Source: Prillingera fragicola
Lineage: Eukaryota; Basidiomycota; Tremellomycetes; Trichosporonales; Trichosporonaceae
Direction of reading: 5' to 3'
Length of the DNA: 64,000 nt
NCBI GenBank assembly: GCA_002335605.1
Contig: BEDY01000007.1
Coordinates: forward strand, 372,001 to 436,000
Shown: in pieces, positions 38,934-48,920 of the stretch
Layout: each line of letters starts with the position of its first letter
How positions within the stretch are numbered: the first letter of the stretch is position 1
Notes under the pieces: model-generated
What the model was told of the DNA's origin: nothing
Databases searched by the model: none
Seen by the model: only the letters and a program-made list of their open reading frames with translations
Translations under genes and position numbers: made by a program

Positions 38934-40094
38934 CTAGACGGGGTTATCACGGTACTGCACCTCCTGCACGACCCGACTCCCCTCAAACTCGCCCTGGTCC
39001 TCATCGACGCTCTCCCGCGGCACCCCCTCGTCCTCACTAAACCGCCTCGCCGGCAGCGCCCCATACCCCTCCGCATACCCCTCAGCGGCACCGCCAGCAG
39101 AAGCCCCGAGCAAGCTCTGGCTCGCCCCAGCGTTCCCCACCTCGCGGGTTCCAGCCCCAGCAGCCGCAGCCGCAGAAGCGTGCGCCTTGATGGACCTATT
39201 CCGCGCCGCGCGGCGGCGGCGCTTGTTGATGAACAGGAACAGCACAATGCCCCCCGCGACAGCAGCAAGGGCAACGATGGCGATGACAGCCGCGAAAGCC
39301 GGTCTGCCCGGTGAGAACGCCCCGGCGCCGCCGTTACTGTTGGCCGAGGACGCGTCGGGCGACTGCACGCTCGCCGCGCCGGTGGCGTGCGTCGCTGTGC
39401 CCGCTGGCGTGGACTGGCCGCTCGGCACGCCCGTGACCTTGGACACGGTGCCGGCGGGCGTGGAGGCGGCCGAGGGACCCGTGACCTGCGCGACCGTGTT
39501 GGCGGGCGTGTTGACGCTGGCAGCGCCGGTGGCTTGGGCGGCGGACCCGGCCGGGGTGTTGGCTGCCGAGACCTGGCCAGTGACCTGCTGCACGACGCCG
39601 GAGGGCGTGGGTGCCGCCTCGGCTGCGCCTGTGGCGTGCTCGGCTTGGCCGGCTGGGGTCTCGACCTGCGGGGGCGGCGTCCACTGGCCTTGGTTGGCCG
39701 GGGGGTTCTCGGCGGCGGCAGCTTGGCTGGGGGCGGGCTGCTCGGCGGCGGCAGGTTGGCTGGCCCCGGGTTGGGCGGCTGGGTCGGCGGGCTGCTGCGC
39801 GGCCGGGTCAGCGGGCTGGGCGGCGGGCTGGGCGGCGGGCTGGGCGGCGGGCTGGGCGGCGGGCTGGGCGGCGGGCTGGGCTCCAGGCTGGGTCTCGGAC
39901 TTGCCAGCGTTGGCGTCTGCGGGCGGGGCGTTGGCGTCGGCAGGCGCGGCGTTGGCGTCGGCAGGGACGTCCTTGGGCTGGTTCGGCGCCGCGTACGTGC
40001 CCGACGAAGGGGGTTTCCACTCGGCCTCGGACTTGGCGACCTCGGCGCCAGGGGCGGGAGACGCGTTCGGGTCGACGGGGGCGGGGTCGGCCAT
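38934..40094 (-). CDS. Repeat-rich single-pass membrane protein
   Basis: Single exon, 386 aa. No signal peptide. The N-terminal 270 residues are low complexity in blocks: DANA(A/P)PADANA repeats, then about six AQPA units, and an imperfect series with core TPAG-x4-5-TG (for example NTPAGSAAQATG, STPAGTVSKVTG, STPAGTATHATG). One transmembrane helix (FAAVIAIVALAAVAGGIVLFLFI, about 268-290) is followed by NKRRRRAARNR and a roughly 90-residue acidic tail. Repeat number is likely to vary between strains, as in fungal surface proteins. How it enters the membrane without a signal peptide is unclear; the helix itself may serve as signal-anchor. Function unknown. Confidence 0.7.
   Translation of the reverse strand: MADPAPVDPNASPAPGAEVAKSEAEWKPPSSGTYAAPNQPKDVPADANAAPADANAPPADANAGKSETQPGAQPAAQPAAQPAAQPAAQPAAQPADPAAQQPADPAAQPGASQPAAAEQPAPSQAAAAENPPANQGQWTPPPQVETPAGQAEHATGAAEAAPTPSGVVQQVTGQVSAANTPAGSAAQATGAASVNTPANTVAQVTGPSAASTPAGTVSKVTGVPSGQSTPAGTATHATGAASVQSPDASSANSNGGAGAFSPGRPAFAAVIAIVALAAVAGGIVLFLFINKRRRRAARNRSIKAHASAAAAAGAGTREVGNAGASQSLLGASAGGAAEGYAEGYGALPARRFSEDEGVPRESVDEDQGEFEGSRVVQEVQYRDNPV
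39829..39880. repeat. 12-bp tandem repeat inside the repeat-rich gene
   Basis: CTGGGCGGCGGG units repeat at least four times in a row, encoding AQPA on the minus strand. In-frame length changes would alter only repeat number. Confidence 0.8.
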
Positions 40095-41218
40095 GTTGTC
40101 GACTGTTCGGTGAGTCGAGTTTGCAGGTGTTCGAGTTGGCGAGTTTGTTTCTACTCTGTGTCGACTTTACTGCGCCGGCTTAGTGTACAGGTGGTGAGAT
40201 GTGAGTTGTCCAGAAGGGGGACGCCATGCAAGTCCAAGCACCTTTGTATCCTTGCTCTTCTATATAAAACTCTCCATCTTCACACCATTAGTAGCCCCGG
40301 CAACTTTGTAGAGGCAGTGCGATGCCAAGAGTGCGAGCACAAGTGCCCGGTTGCAGGCTGCCAACACCGCAGACCAGGAACGACCACGACTATGTGCCAG
40401 CTGGGAGTGGTGGCCGTGGACGGCGACTGCTGCAAACATAGGTTAACAGTGTTAGCCATACTTGCTCAGGGGTGGCCAGTAGCAGTGAGCGGTGCTGCAA
40501 GACAAGCTGCTGGAGAGCACAGTTGTGCGGATACTAGACAAAGGGTGAAACACCAAACCCGCCGATGTAGTAGTTTGTACTGGTTAATGTTGCCGAGGTG
40601 CCTGTACAATGGGACTGAGACTGTGCCAGCATGCACCGGCTAGCGCACTGGACTGCATCGGAAACGTGCTCGTAAAGCAACGTTGCGGTACAGTTCCTTG
40701 CACTGGTGGTGTTGTGCGTACAAAATGCATTGCAGCATTAGCGTCGACTGTATGTCTCGACTTTGTTAATGATGACATGTCTCCGACAACCCCTGTAGGA
40801 TGTTGGGCTGCATGGCGCGTGAACGTTGTCGCTGGATCCTTGGTGCTGTCGCGCGTGGGCCTCGGCTCAATACGCGGACAACGAGCGATCGTAGGACGTC
40901 CAAGCCCAACACACCTCCCGGCATTGGCATATCGATGGACAGGAGTGGACCGTTTGTTGTCTCGACGGTGCCATACATACTTGCATCATACTACGGACTG
41001 GGTGCCTGCGGTTTCATTATACTCGTTCGCGTTCCTACAATCTGTGTCTCGTCGGTATCGTTGCTGGGGTGGCCTGCTCGTAGGTATCACTCTGGTCCGT
41101 CTTGCTCGCGTTCCAGATCGCTCTCGTCACTAGGTCCACCCTCCCATATCCCTTCTCTCCCTTTCTCTCTGCCTTCCTATCCCTCTCTCTTTCTCCCCAG
41201 GCGTGCAACACGAGCACG
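40095..41218. other. Intergenic
   Basis: 1.1 kb. No supported ORF; a pyrimidine-rich stretch lies at about 41140-41200. Confidence 0.4.
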
Positions 41219-41461
41219 CTACAAACTAGTAGCCAACCCCTCCCCCTCCCTAGGCCTAGCCATCCACAGCGACTCGCCCCCGGGCACCTCGACGGGCCGG
41301 CTCGGCTTCTCCCCACCAGCCAAACTAGGCATGGGCGCGCGCACGGCGCTGGCCGGCGTGATGGGCGACGTTGGGGAGGACGGCACCGAGGACGAACTGT
41401 CCTTTGCGTGTGCTGGGTGGGCGGTAAAGCTGTTGGACAGGCGGCGGAGCGAGTTGATCAT
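41219..41461 (-). CDS. Small Ser/Pro-rich hypothetical protein
   Basis: Single exon, 80 aa, from ATG 41461. Begins MINSLRRLSNSFTAHPAHAK, a possible amphipathic helix, and continues with a Ser/Pro/Thr stretch (SSSSVPSSPTSPITPASAV). Ends SLWMARPREGEGLATSL. No domain recognised. It is supported only by the reasonable ATG context, amphipathic start and composition. The frame extends upstream without better starts. Could be a chance ORF. Confidence 0.35.
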   Translation of the reverse strand: MINSLRRLSNSFTAHPAHAKDSSSSVPSSPTSPITPASAVRAPMPSLAGGEKPSRPVEVPGGESLWMARPREGEGLATSL

Positions 41462-42488
41462 TGCGGGTGGTTTCTGGTGCTGCGGGGGGTGAGAGTGGGG
41501 CGGAGATCTGGCTCGGCTTGGTGGTGGGCGCTGTGCTGATGGGTGGGTGGTGGTGGGAATCAATACTCCTGGGCACTGTTGGCGCTGCTGACTAGAGGTG
41601 GATGGAGCAGAGTCGAGATCGCTGCCCCCGTTCAACGTGCACCACGTCACTCACATCCCCGGTGGCAACAGCCACCCCGTCGTCGCAACCGCAATGAAGG
41701 GCTGGTCTGGACTCTGAGCAGCCCGGCGAGAGAAAGAGAATGGATATTATGGCTGACATCATGCCCAAAGAGGGAGCAATGGTGCCTGGGTAAATTGCGA
41801 GTTAATGGTCAGCTGATCGTCGCAGGTAGTGGCAACGCCACTGCGAGCAACAATACTTTTGTGATAATTTCATACACATTTCATGCATGCGCTTGCTGGG
41901 GACTGGGTTTGGACAAGGCTGGGTCAAAGCTGTGAGCAGAAAAACGGCTCCCTGGTCAGAATGAGGACGGTGGCACAGTGAAATCAACTCGGCATTCAAC
42001 AGGCCAAAGTCCAGATTTGAAGCCACCAGAGCGACCGTCGGCCTTGCCCGCCCTGATCTCTCTTCGGCAGCTGGGATCCGTCTCACAGCCTTGGATGATA
42101 GTGTTCTGGTCCGACAATGTGAACAGCTCGACATGCACCGCCGCCTTGGGTCCCTGTCGTTGAGACTCCAGTACATGGTACGCGAGTGGATCTAATCAGA
42201 CAACCAGTGATTGGTGAGAGCACCGTGGCGCAGATCTGGACAAGGCTGGACAAGATCTCAATACCAGACCCGACACGAGAAAGCAACCTTGGCATTGGCA
42301 TAGCATACTGCCCGTCGGGTACGGCGTCCTGCAACTGAAGCTCGACTTGAGGCAGTGCTGCGTATCACTTACAAAACACATCCAACCCAAGCAGTCACTG
42401 ATCCCCGCAGTCACAACAATCTCGAGCATTAAGCAACCTCAACCACGCCACTCCACCAACGAGCCAACCCACACCTCACCAAGACACA
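41462..42488. other. Intergenic
   Basis: About 1 kb. Short ORFs in all frames without motifs; promoter of the following gene at the right end. Confidence 0.4.
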
Positions 42489-42881
42489 ATGCCACCCTAC
42501 ACAGCCCCCCCGGCCGCAGAGCCAAGCTACAGCCCCCGCCCACACACGACCAAGACGCCGCCACCGCCCAAAACGACGTCGTTTTACAGCACCCTCTCCC
42601 AAAAGATCCTGCACCCAACCCCAACGACGATAGCAATAATGGCCTCGGTGGCCGCGGCCATTGTCCTCCTGATCGCGCTGCTCGTCTGGTGCTGCGTGCG
42701 CCGGAGCAGGGCCAAGCGCGCCAGGCACGCCAAGGGGAAGTATGCCGCCATGAGCGAGGCTCATCTGCCGCTTGTTTCTGCGGCGGCCGCGCCGGGGTAC
42801 GTCTATGCGCCTGGTGCGCCGGTGCCGGTGTATGTGCCGTATGCCGTTAAGGGGAAGAGTAAGAGAATGAGTGTGCCGTAG
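42489..42881 (+). CDS. Small single-pass membrane protein
   Basis: Single exon, 130 aa. A Pro/Thr/Tyr-rich N-terminus of about 47 residues (SYSPRPHTTKTPPPPKTT) precedes one helix (IAIMASVAAAIVLLIALLVWCC, about 48-69) and a strongly basic stop VRRSRAKRARHAKGK. The short tail has AAPGYVYAPGAPVPVYVPYAV. By the positive-inside rule the C-terminus faces the cytosol and the N-terminus the lumen or outside. Two Cys at the end of the helix could be palmitoylated. It shares the no-signal-peptide, one-helix layout with the proteins at 34711, 37185 and 38934. Function unknown. Confidence 0.65.
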   Translation: MPPYTAPPAAEPSYSPRPHTTKTPPPPKTTSFYSTLSQKILHPTPTTIAIMASVAAAIVLLIALLVWCCVRRSRAKRARHAKGKYAAMSEAHLPLVSAAAAPGYVYAPGAPVPVYVPYAVKGKSKRMSVP

Positions 42882-43343
42882 GGGTCTGTGGTGGTGGTAG
42901 GAAGTGAATGAATCATGATGTTCAACGGTTTTGCAGGCAGTGAGATGCGCAGACAATGTCAAGTAGGCTCGTATGGATTGACTCTTGAGACAGCAGGATG
43001 AACATGTCGAGGCATAAGCTCGGAATGCCCGACTGCGTCCCAGCTGGTCCCTTCTCATCCAGTCTGCTGCGGATCGCTGCGGATTAGTGGATAATCAGCA
43101 CCATCCCTGCGACCAAATCAGTGAACACACTCCGGACGGTCAGAAGCCGAAGGTCAAAAGTCGCATAAAACCACATGAAAAAAAGAGTGAAAGAGCGAGC
43201 AAAGCTCTAGCTGGGGCTCCAGAAGAGCACAAGCACGCACGACAATGCAATGGCCAGCAGCACGCGCAACAAAAGGCGCTACCAGCGCGCCGTGCGCATA
43301 GGTCAAGAAGCGAGAGATGTCACAAGATTACACCGCTTTCGCC
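42882..43343. other. Convergent 3' region
   Basis: 460 bp between two converging genes; no ORF supported. Confidence 0.4.
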
Positions 43344-44038
43344 TTAAAGGACGAGCGCGATGGCACCGACGACAAGGGCAGCAAAGCCGCCAGCGGGGGC
43401 GAGGGCCGCGGCGCCGTTGGGGGCCGAGGTGGGGGCGGCGGTGGCGCTCGAGATGGCCGAGGAGACGGCGCCCGAGACGGAGGAGACGACCGAGGAAGCC
43501 GAGGCGGAGGCGCCCGACGACGAGCTGGCGCCCGCTGTCGCCGTGAGCGACGGGTTGGCCGTCGTCTGGACGCTGGGGGTGGCCTGGGGGTCAAAGTCGG
43601 GCGACATCTGCTCCTCGCCTGTGGTGTGAGTTTTCTATTTTATTGTTAGTTGGCGCTGGGGAAGACTTACTGCAGATGGAACCGTCGTCGGGGCAGCATC
43701 CCTTGGGAGTGCAGATGAAGTCGGGTCCGCAGACACCGCGCAGGGCTGTTGTTGTTAGCTTTCAGTCGACGCCGAGTCTGCTCTCGGAGAATCTCCGGGA
43801 GCGTCAGTGTCAACTCACGGCAGCACGATCCACCGGGGGGAGCACAGCCGAGGGCCTGGCAGTTGAGCCACCCGTCCTCGCAGACGTTGGCCGAGCCGTT
43901 GTAGGTAGTGTGGACGGGGTTGAGGAAGGGGTCGGGCTGGGTGGTGATGTTGGAGAACTGGCGGCTGACAATGCCGGAAGCCGAGACGTGGGCGGGGACG
44001 AGAGCCGCGAGGACGAGGAGGGGAAGAGCGGCGTACAT
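43344..44038 (-). CDS. Cys-rich secreted GPI-type protein
   Basis: Three exons on the minus strand: 44038-43819, 43745-43671, 43618-43344; 189 aa. Signal peptide MYAALPLLVLAALVPAHVSA. The mature part has sequons (NIT, NGS) and a compact Cys block, C-x5-C-x4-C-x6-CC then GVCGPDFICTPKGCCPDDGSIC, which will be fully disulfide-bonded and resembles granulin- or EGF-like knots common in fungal surface proteins. A Ser/Ala/Thr-rich stalk (SSSSGASASASSVVSSVSG) precedes the hydrophobic C-terminus GGFAALVVGAIALVL, as in GPI anchoring. Introns of 73 and 52 nt both lie inside the Cys block and keep phase 1. A TCACGTGA box is 145 bp upstream. Likely a wall or surface protein. Confidence 0.85.
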
Positions 44039-45256
44039 TGTTGCAAATGAATGTGTGTGTTGTTGTTGTGTCAGCAGCAGAGGAGTATGTGTTGATTGAG
44101 AGAGAGGACAAAGAGGTCGCAGCAAAGGAAATCGAAGGGGGCCAAGTGCCAAGAATCGTCGTAGGAATGTATGCAGGGAAAATCACGTGATGATCGTCCA
44201 ATCGCAGATCACAATTGCTCCCTTTTTATGAATCAGGCACGGGGGCGCGCGCATTGGGCGCGTCAATTATGGACCCTGAACTGAATGTTGCCCCTCCCGA
44301 AAGTCATCTTTGTCTCCCTTGTTCCGTCTCATGTTCATAGAACATCTGGGCAGTGCACAGTGGTATGAGGAGCATGGCAGCAGCAGACACTGCAGTAGGG
44401 CCATCTGGTCTTGAGCATCACACTCAGCTGAAGGAGACAACACCGTTTCTCGAGCTATTGCTGGATGCCGTGACGTGCCTCCAGCCACGGCGCACGCCTC
44501 GCCTTTCCCTCACTGCCCACTTAACTCCTCCCCGCTGTTCCCCGCATGCGCCGCACGCACGCACCTCTGGGTGTGAAGCGGCATCGTATTGAGGCCCGCA
44601 TAGTCCAGCGCCAGGCAGGCTCGGTTTGCCACACCGTCAGTCTGTGCTCATTCGGCGCGATTGGCGAAGTGTGGCATTGTCTTTCAACGTTTACAGCGTT
44701 GCCGTCGCAGGCCAAAGGGCAACTGGCTTCTTCGTCTCCTCGGTATCTTGTGCGGTCTTGTTATCGCATGGAGGACATTCGACGCATCTGAACTTGGCAT
44801 GAGTGTGTGTTCATCTATCTTGCGAACACACCGCAGGTATCATTGCTAATGTGCAGAATCATGTTTCGTGGTGTGTAACCTACTGCGGCCGTCACCCGAC
44901 TGCCCCTGGCAGACCCATCAGTATCTGTCCTCTAAAGATATTTGCCTATCAATATGCATTGAGGCGACAGCACTCCTACTAAGGGGCAGTGTGGAGAGAT
45001 TAATTCATTAATTAATTAATTCTGTCTTCTGCCAAGTTACACTATAATTTGATTAGAAAATTACATTGATTCCGCTATTTAAACATTGTCCCACCAAGCA
45101 CCAAGGAGATGCCTTGCCCGCTCAGCCCTACACAGTCTTAAGTAGCACAGAGCTTGGTATGAAGCGGACCCCTCGGATACTGCTCAAGCTCTGGTATCAT
45201 GAGAAGAGAATCTTCCTTGTTTCTACAGGCTAGTCCTTATCCACGCTCGCTCCAGC
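44039..45256. other. Intergenic with AT-rich island
   Basis: 1.2 kb. AT-rich island at about 45000-45090 with four overlapping TTAAT repeats (ATTAATTCATTAATTAATTAATT) and TTGATTCCGCTA at 45066-45077. No gene. Confidence 0.45.
44183..44190. promoter_or_regulatory. TCACGTGA box upstream of the Cys-rich GPI-type gene
   Basis: Full 8-bp palindrome in AATCACGTGATG, 145 bp before the start codon at 44038. Confidence 0.5.
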
Positions 45257-46387
45257 TCAAGGCTTGCGCTTGTGCACGTAGTCCAGGCCAGCCAACTGCC
45301 AACCAGTTTCAATCAGAAACTGGTCCTCGCCCACCAGCTGTTCATACTCGTCCTCGCTGTAGACAATCATGTTCTCCGCAAAATGATTCAAGTGACTGCT
45401 CCAGTCCTCGGACGAGTTATTGGTGCGCGTGCGGGCATACCATGCCATGAGGCTCTGGAGATTCGCGGCGTCTCGGGAGCTGACTCGAGCAGCGTTGAGG
45501 ACCACCACCAACTGGGTCTTTGTGTCATACCACAGGGTAAGCTCTTCAAGCACACAGTAGACGAGGCGCAGGTGCTCGGGGAGACCGACGGGGGCTCGGA
45601 TTGTAATGACAATCTCGGGGAGCCTATCGAAGATAATCCACGACCTTTTAGGCCCCTCGTGAAACCGCGGCCCTGTAGCCTTGGTCACATAGCCGCTGAT
45701 CTTGTGGGCGATATTGAGAACCAACTTTTTCCGAGGAGCGGGCAGGCCGGTAAAGGGGCTGAGAATGTGAGGTGGCTTGTAAAGATCCTCAGCATTTGCT
45801 ACGGTGACGAGACCCCTCATGTTGCGGCGCGCTATGTGCGGGCAGCTCACCCGATAAAATCGAAAGGTATCCACAGTGGGAAGTTCTCCCAGTAAATAGA
45901 GAAGATCTTGGTTGAACTGTCCTTGCTCAAAGTCCAGGACACGGGGGCTGGGGATGAGGCTGACAACGCGAGGCGTCCCGGACTCAGCAATGACAGCTCT
46001 CACATGCGGTGAGCCGCGGCTGTGGTCTAACTCTCCCCTGATCTCAAACCCTTTTTTCCACTTAGAAAGAGAGGGGATGCTGTGGTGACGCCCCCATGAC
46101 GACCGCCCTTTCCCATCTGGAATGGCAAGGTTGAAGATCATGCTGCAGCCGTCTTCAGTGAGGACGAGCATCCGGTCGGTGAGAAGCTTGTGAACAGTGT
46201 CGCACCAGTGATGAGAGGTTTGGCGTAAAGCAAAGAGAGTAGCGTCGTCGGCGTACTGGGCGATACGGTGTACGACGTGAGGTAGGGCGTGGAAGTCGAT
46301 CCAAGGGAGACTGGAGTGAGCCTGGCGTGGGGCTGGAGCTCTTTCGGCTGTGCCAGGCGCCTCGGAGCTAGAGTCAGAGGAAGGCAT
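45257..46387 (-). CDS. F-box-like protein, type 2 (copy 1)
   Basis: Single exon, 376 aa, from ATG 46387; the frame extends to an ATG at 46549 through CT-rich leader. After a Ser-rich start (PSSDSSSEAPGTAERAP), residues 25-75 give an F-box-like module: LPWIDFHALPHVVHRIAQYADDATLFALRQTSHHWCDTVH. The body (about 250 residues) has no known repeat. The C-terminus carries VYSEDEYEQLVGEDQFLIETGWQLAG, a motif also present in the genes at 50507 and 52013. It probably recruits substrates to an SCF ligase, but the C-terminal domain is unique to this family as far as I can tell. Next gene rightward is the OPT transporter in the same orientation. Confidence 0.7.
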   Translation of the reverse strand: MPSSDSSSEAPGTAERAPAPRQAHSSLPWIDFHALPHVVHRIAQYADDATLFALRQTSHHWCDTVHKLLTDRMLVLTEDGCSMIFNLAIPDGKGRSSWGRHHSIPSLSKWKKGFEIRGELDHSRGSPHVRAVIAESGTPRVVSLIPSPRVLDFEQGQFNQDLLYLLGELPTVDTFRFYRVSCPHIARRNMRGLVTVANAEDLYKPPHILSPFTGLPAPRKKLVLNIAHKISGYVTKATGPRFHEGPKRSWIIFDRLPEIVITIRAPVGLPEHLRLVYCVLEELTLWYDTKTQLVVVLNAARVSSRDAANLQSLMAWYARTRTNNSSEDWSSHLNHFAENMIVYSEDEYEQLVGEDQFLIETGWQLAGLDYVHKRKP

Positions 46388-46448
46388 TGCAGGCAGTGGA
46401 TGACTGTGGAAGAAGCGAAGAAGAATAAGAGGTGGGTGAGGTGGATGA

Positions 46449-46468
46449 GTGAGTGAGTGAGTGAGTGG
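46449..46468. repeat. GAGT microsatellite
   Basis: Five consecutive GTGA/GAGT units in the leader of the F-box-like copy 1 gene. Confidence 0.7.
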
Positions 46469-46579
46469 AAGAGTAGTGTCAAAGGGAGGAGGCGACGTGT
46501 AAGCAGACTGGTACGAGTGTGGCACTTTCGCACCCCTCACAACTTGCATTCATTCCTAGCATCAAGATACAGTCACTCT

Positions 46580-48920
46580 CTACTCCGTATCCGGACAGTG
46601 ATCCGGGAATCCCTCTGCTGGATTCCCCCACCAATTCGGGAAGGGCTTCGGCGGTCCACCAGCCCCCAACACTGCAAACGACAGAATAAACAGCACCGTC
46701 AAACTCGCACCGTCAAGCGCCGCGGTCACGAGGTAGGAGTAATCCCTGTAAACCCTGGGCCGGTAGTTGCGCAGATACCATTGCACGTAGAAGCCCGCCA
46801 GCAGCGAGCTGAGAACTACGCAGGATTGGGTCTGGTTGTACCCCAGCCAGCCGCTGTACATGAGCAGCGTGGGGATGTTGAGGTCGGAGACGTCAAACCT
46901 CCCGATGTGGGGCACAAAGCGCACAAACAAGCGGTGGATGAGGACCAACCCAAAGCCAATGATAAGACCAAGGGGGACAAGGAAGTAGGGCCCCTCCCTG
47001 CTGTAGAGATACCTTGCCAAAGCCCATGCTGTCGCTTGAGTGTTGGCAGACTGGAACGCGGCGCCACTCCACGCATAGCTTCCGTTGCCGTCGACGAGGA
47101 GGTCGCGGTGCTCGTTGACGACCGAGATCATGACCGCATAATTGACAAAAGCCCCGAATACCGTTCCCCAGATCTGGGTGAGGAACATGGCGCGAGGCGG
47201 AATCTTCAAGTACTCGCCCAGCTTGAGGTCGGAGGCGAGGTTGAGACTTTGCGCGATGACGCTGTGCGACCAGGCGCTGAAGTAGAGATTACCGACCGGC
47301 CGGCCGGGCATGCACAAGCCTGCGACCATCTTCATGAGGGAGTTTGTGGCAATGCCGTTACCGAAGCGCGCAAAGAGAATGGTGCTGAATGGTGCGATGA
47401 AGGCTCCAAGTGCTAAGGCGACGATGAATGCCCACACTGGAAAGTGAAGGTTTTGCGTCGTGACGACGACAAGGCCGAGGACGAATGCAAACACCAAAGT
47501 GCCGACATACCACCACCAAGGAGCCTCCTTGTAAATGCTCATGGCACGGTGGTGCCGGTCCTCGACAGTACCCTTGCGAAGGTTCTTGATTGTCTTTACG
47601 ATATCCGGCCCCCAGAAGAAAATACAGTGGGCAATGACGGCGCCGATGGCGGCGTTTCCCACCAGCATAGCCCAAGTGTAGGTGCCAGCCAGGCGCGGAA
47701 GTCCGTAGTCGGCAAGCTTTTCCTTGTCGAGCACGCCGTTGACAAAGACCTTGGTCGAGATGTATCGCTCGCCGTCGGCAGTTCGCAGAGTGGTAGAAAG
47801 GAAAGGCTGTGACAGCGCGTTCCATGCGTTGCCGTAGTAAATGCCAAGGAACGCAATGTAACAAATGACCAGCCCAATGGCAAAGTTGGCTTGAAGCTTG
47901 AGGGGCATCGAGGTCGACTCGGAGGTAATGTACTGCCAATCAAAGGAAAAGTTGAGAATACCAAGCCCCTCATTACTGAGCGATCCGCCAAAGAGGTTGG
48001 TCAAAATCGACGCCTTGCTGCCGGTAGCCTTCATCGACGCAAGGCAGGGGACAGAGACCGAGTTGAGCCAAGGGAAGATGTACGCAGGGAACCACTCGTA
48101 GACTGCCATGCCTCCAAAGGCGTACCAGAACATGCGCAGGGGCTTTGAGTTCTTCAAGTCATCCCAGTGCAAGGCCTGGAGGATCTTGACAAGGGGAATG
48201 TTGGTCCAGTATACCGACTCGACATGCCACACGGTGATCGGTCGAAGGAGACCAGTGAGCCCGTAGCCAAAGAGACCGATCGAGAGTGTACTCATGATGA
48301 CCGTAGCGACATTGACCTTGGTGTCATAGAACAGGTTCTGAACTGTAAAGACGCTGATACTAGCCGATCCGTTGGAGGCTGACGATGCAGTGATTGCAGC
48401 GATTGCGTGCTCCTTGAGGCCAAACTCGCGAGGGTTGAGCCACAGAGCAAGCGTAATCCACAGAGGTCGTGTACCCGAGCCGCCACGCTCGAGCCAGCGG
48501 GCCTCCAACCGATCGCCGCGGGGGAGGAACTTTGCCCAGCCCATGCCGAGAAAGTAGATGATCAACACAATAAAGCTGCCACTGATGTCAGAGCCTGTGG
48601 GTTTAAACTGGAATGTCAGCGGTGTCCAAACCGGAGAAACCCACCATGTAGATCTGGTTCATTGAAGCTTGGAAGGCGGCCACGAGGGTACCCAGTAGCA
48701 TACTCCGGAAAGTGACTGCGGGGTCGCCGTCATCGCGAACAGAGATCAGGTGGTTGGAGGCGTCCGAGCCTGTAACGATGACACGGTCATGCTGGTCAAA
48801 GTTCTTCTCGTCGAGAGCGTCGAGGCCAGAGTTGTCCGATGCCGCGTCCGAGGAAATGGGCGGCCCCACCGAGACAACGGCCTCAGACTCCAGGGTTTTC
48901 TCCTTTGCCAGGTCGCTCAT
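46580..48920 (-). CDS. OPT family oligopeptide transporter (ISP4 type)
   Basis: Two exons on the minus strand, 48920-48645 and 48607-46580, 767 aa; the intron is 37 nt (GTGGGT...TTCCAG). A 70-residue acidic cytosolic start (EKTLESEAVVSVGPPISSD) is followed by about 14 to 16 helices. Family blocks: DDGDPAVTFRSMLLGTLVAAFQASMNQIY (in parts), LNPREFGLKEHA, YGYGLTGLLRPI-like FGYGLTGLLRP, NSVSVPC, NEGLGILNFSFDW, EYLKIPPRAMF, QIWGTVFGAFVNYAVM and FPNWWGNP. The ISP4/OPT group imports small peptides, glutathione or metal chelates across the plasma membrane using protons. Nothing essential looks missing. Exact substrate cannot be told from sequence. Confidence 0.95.

Noticed and set aside
39829..39880. 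Regular repeats that might suggest a CRISPR array
   Set aside because: Units are directly adjacent without spacers, encode protein, and the genome is eukaryotic.
39187..40643. Plus-strand ORFs (308 and 418 codons) opposite the repeat-rich gene
   Set aside because: Gly/Trp/Ala repeats are the complement of the AQPA/TPAG repeats. The minus frame has a proper helix plus basic stop and a sensible ATG.
44546..44850. Short plus-strand ORFs in the 44-45 kb spacer
   Set aside because: They overlap in different frames, have no domains, and end in an AT-rich non-coding island.
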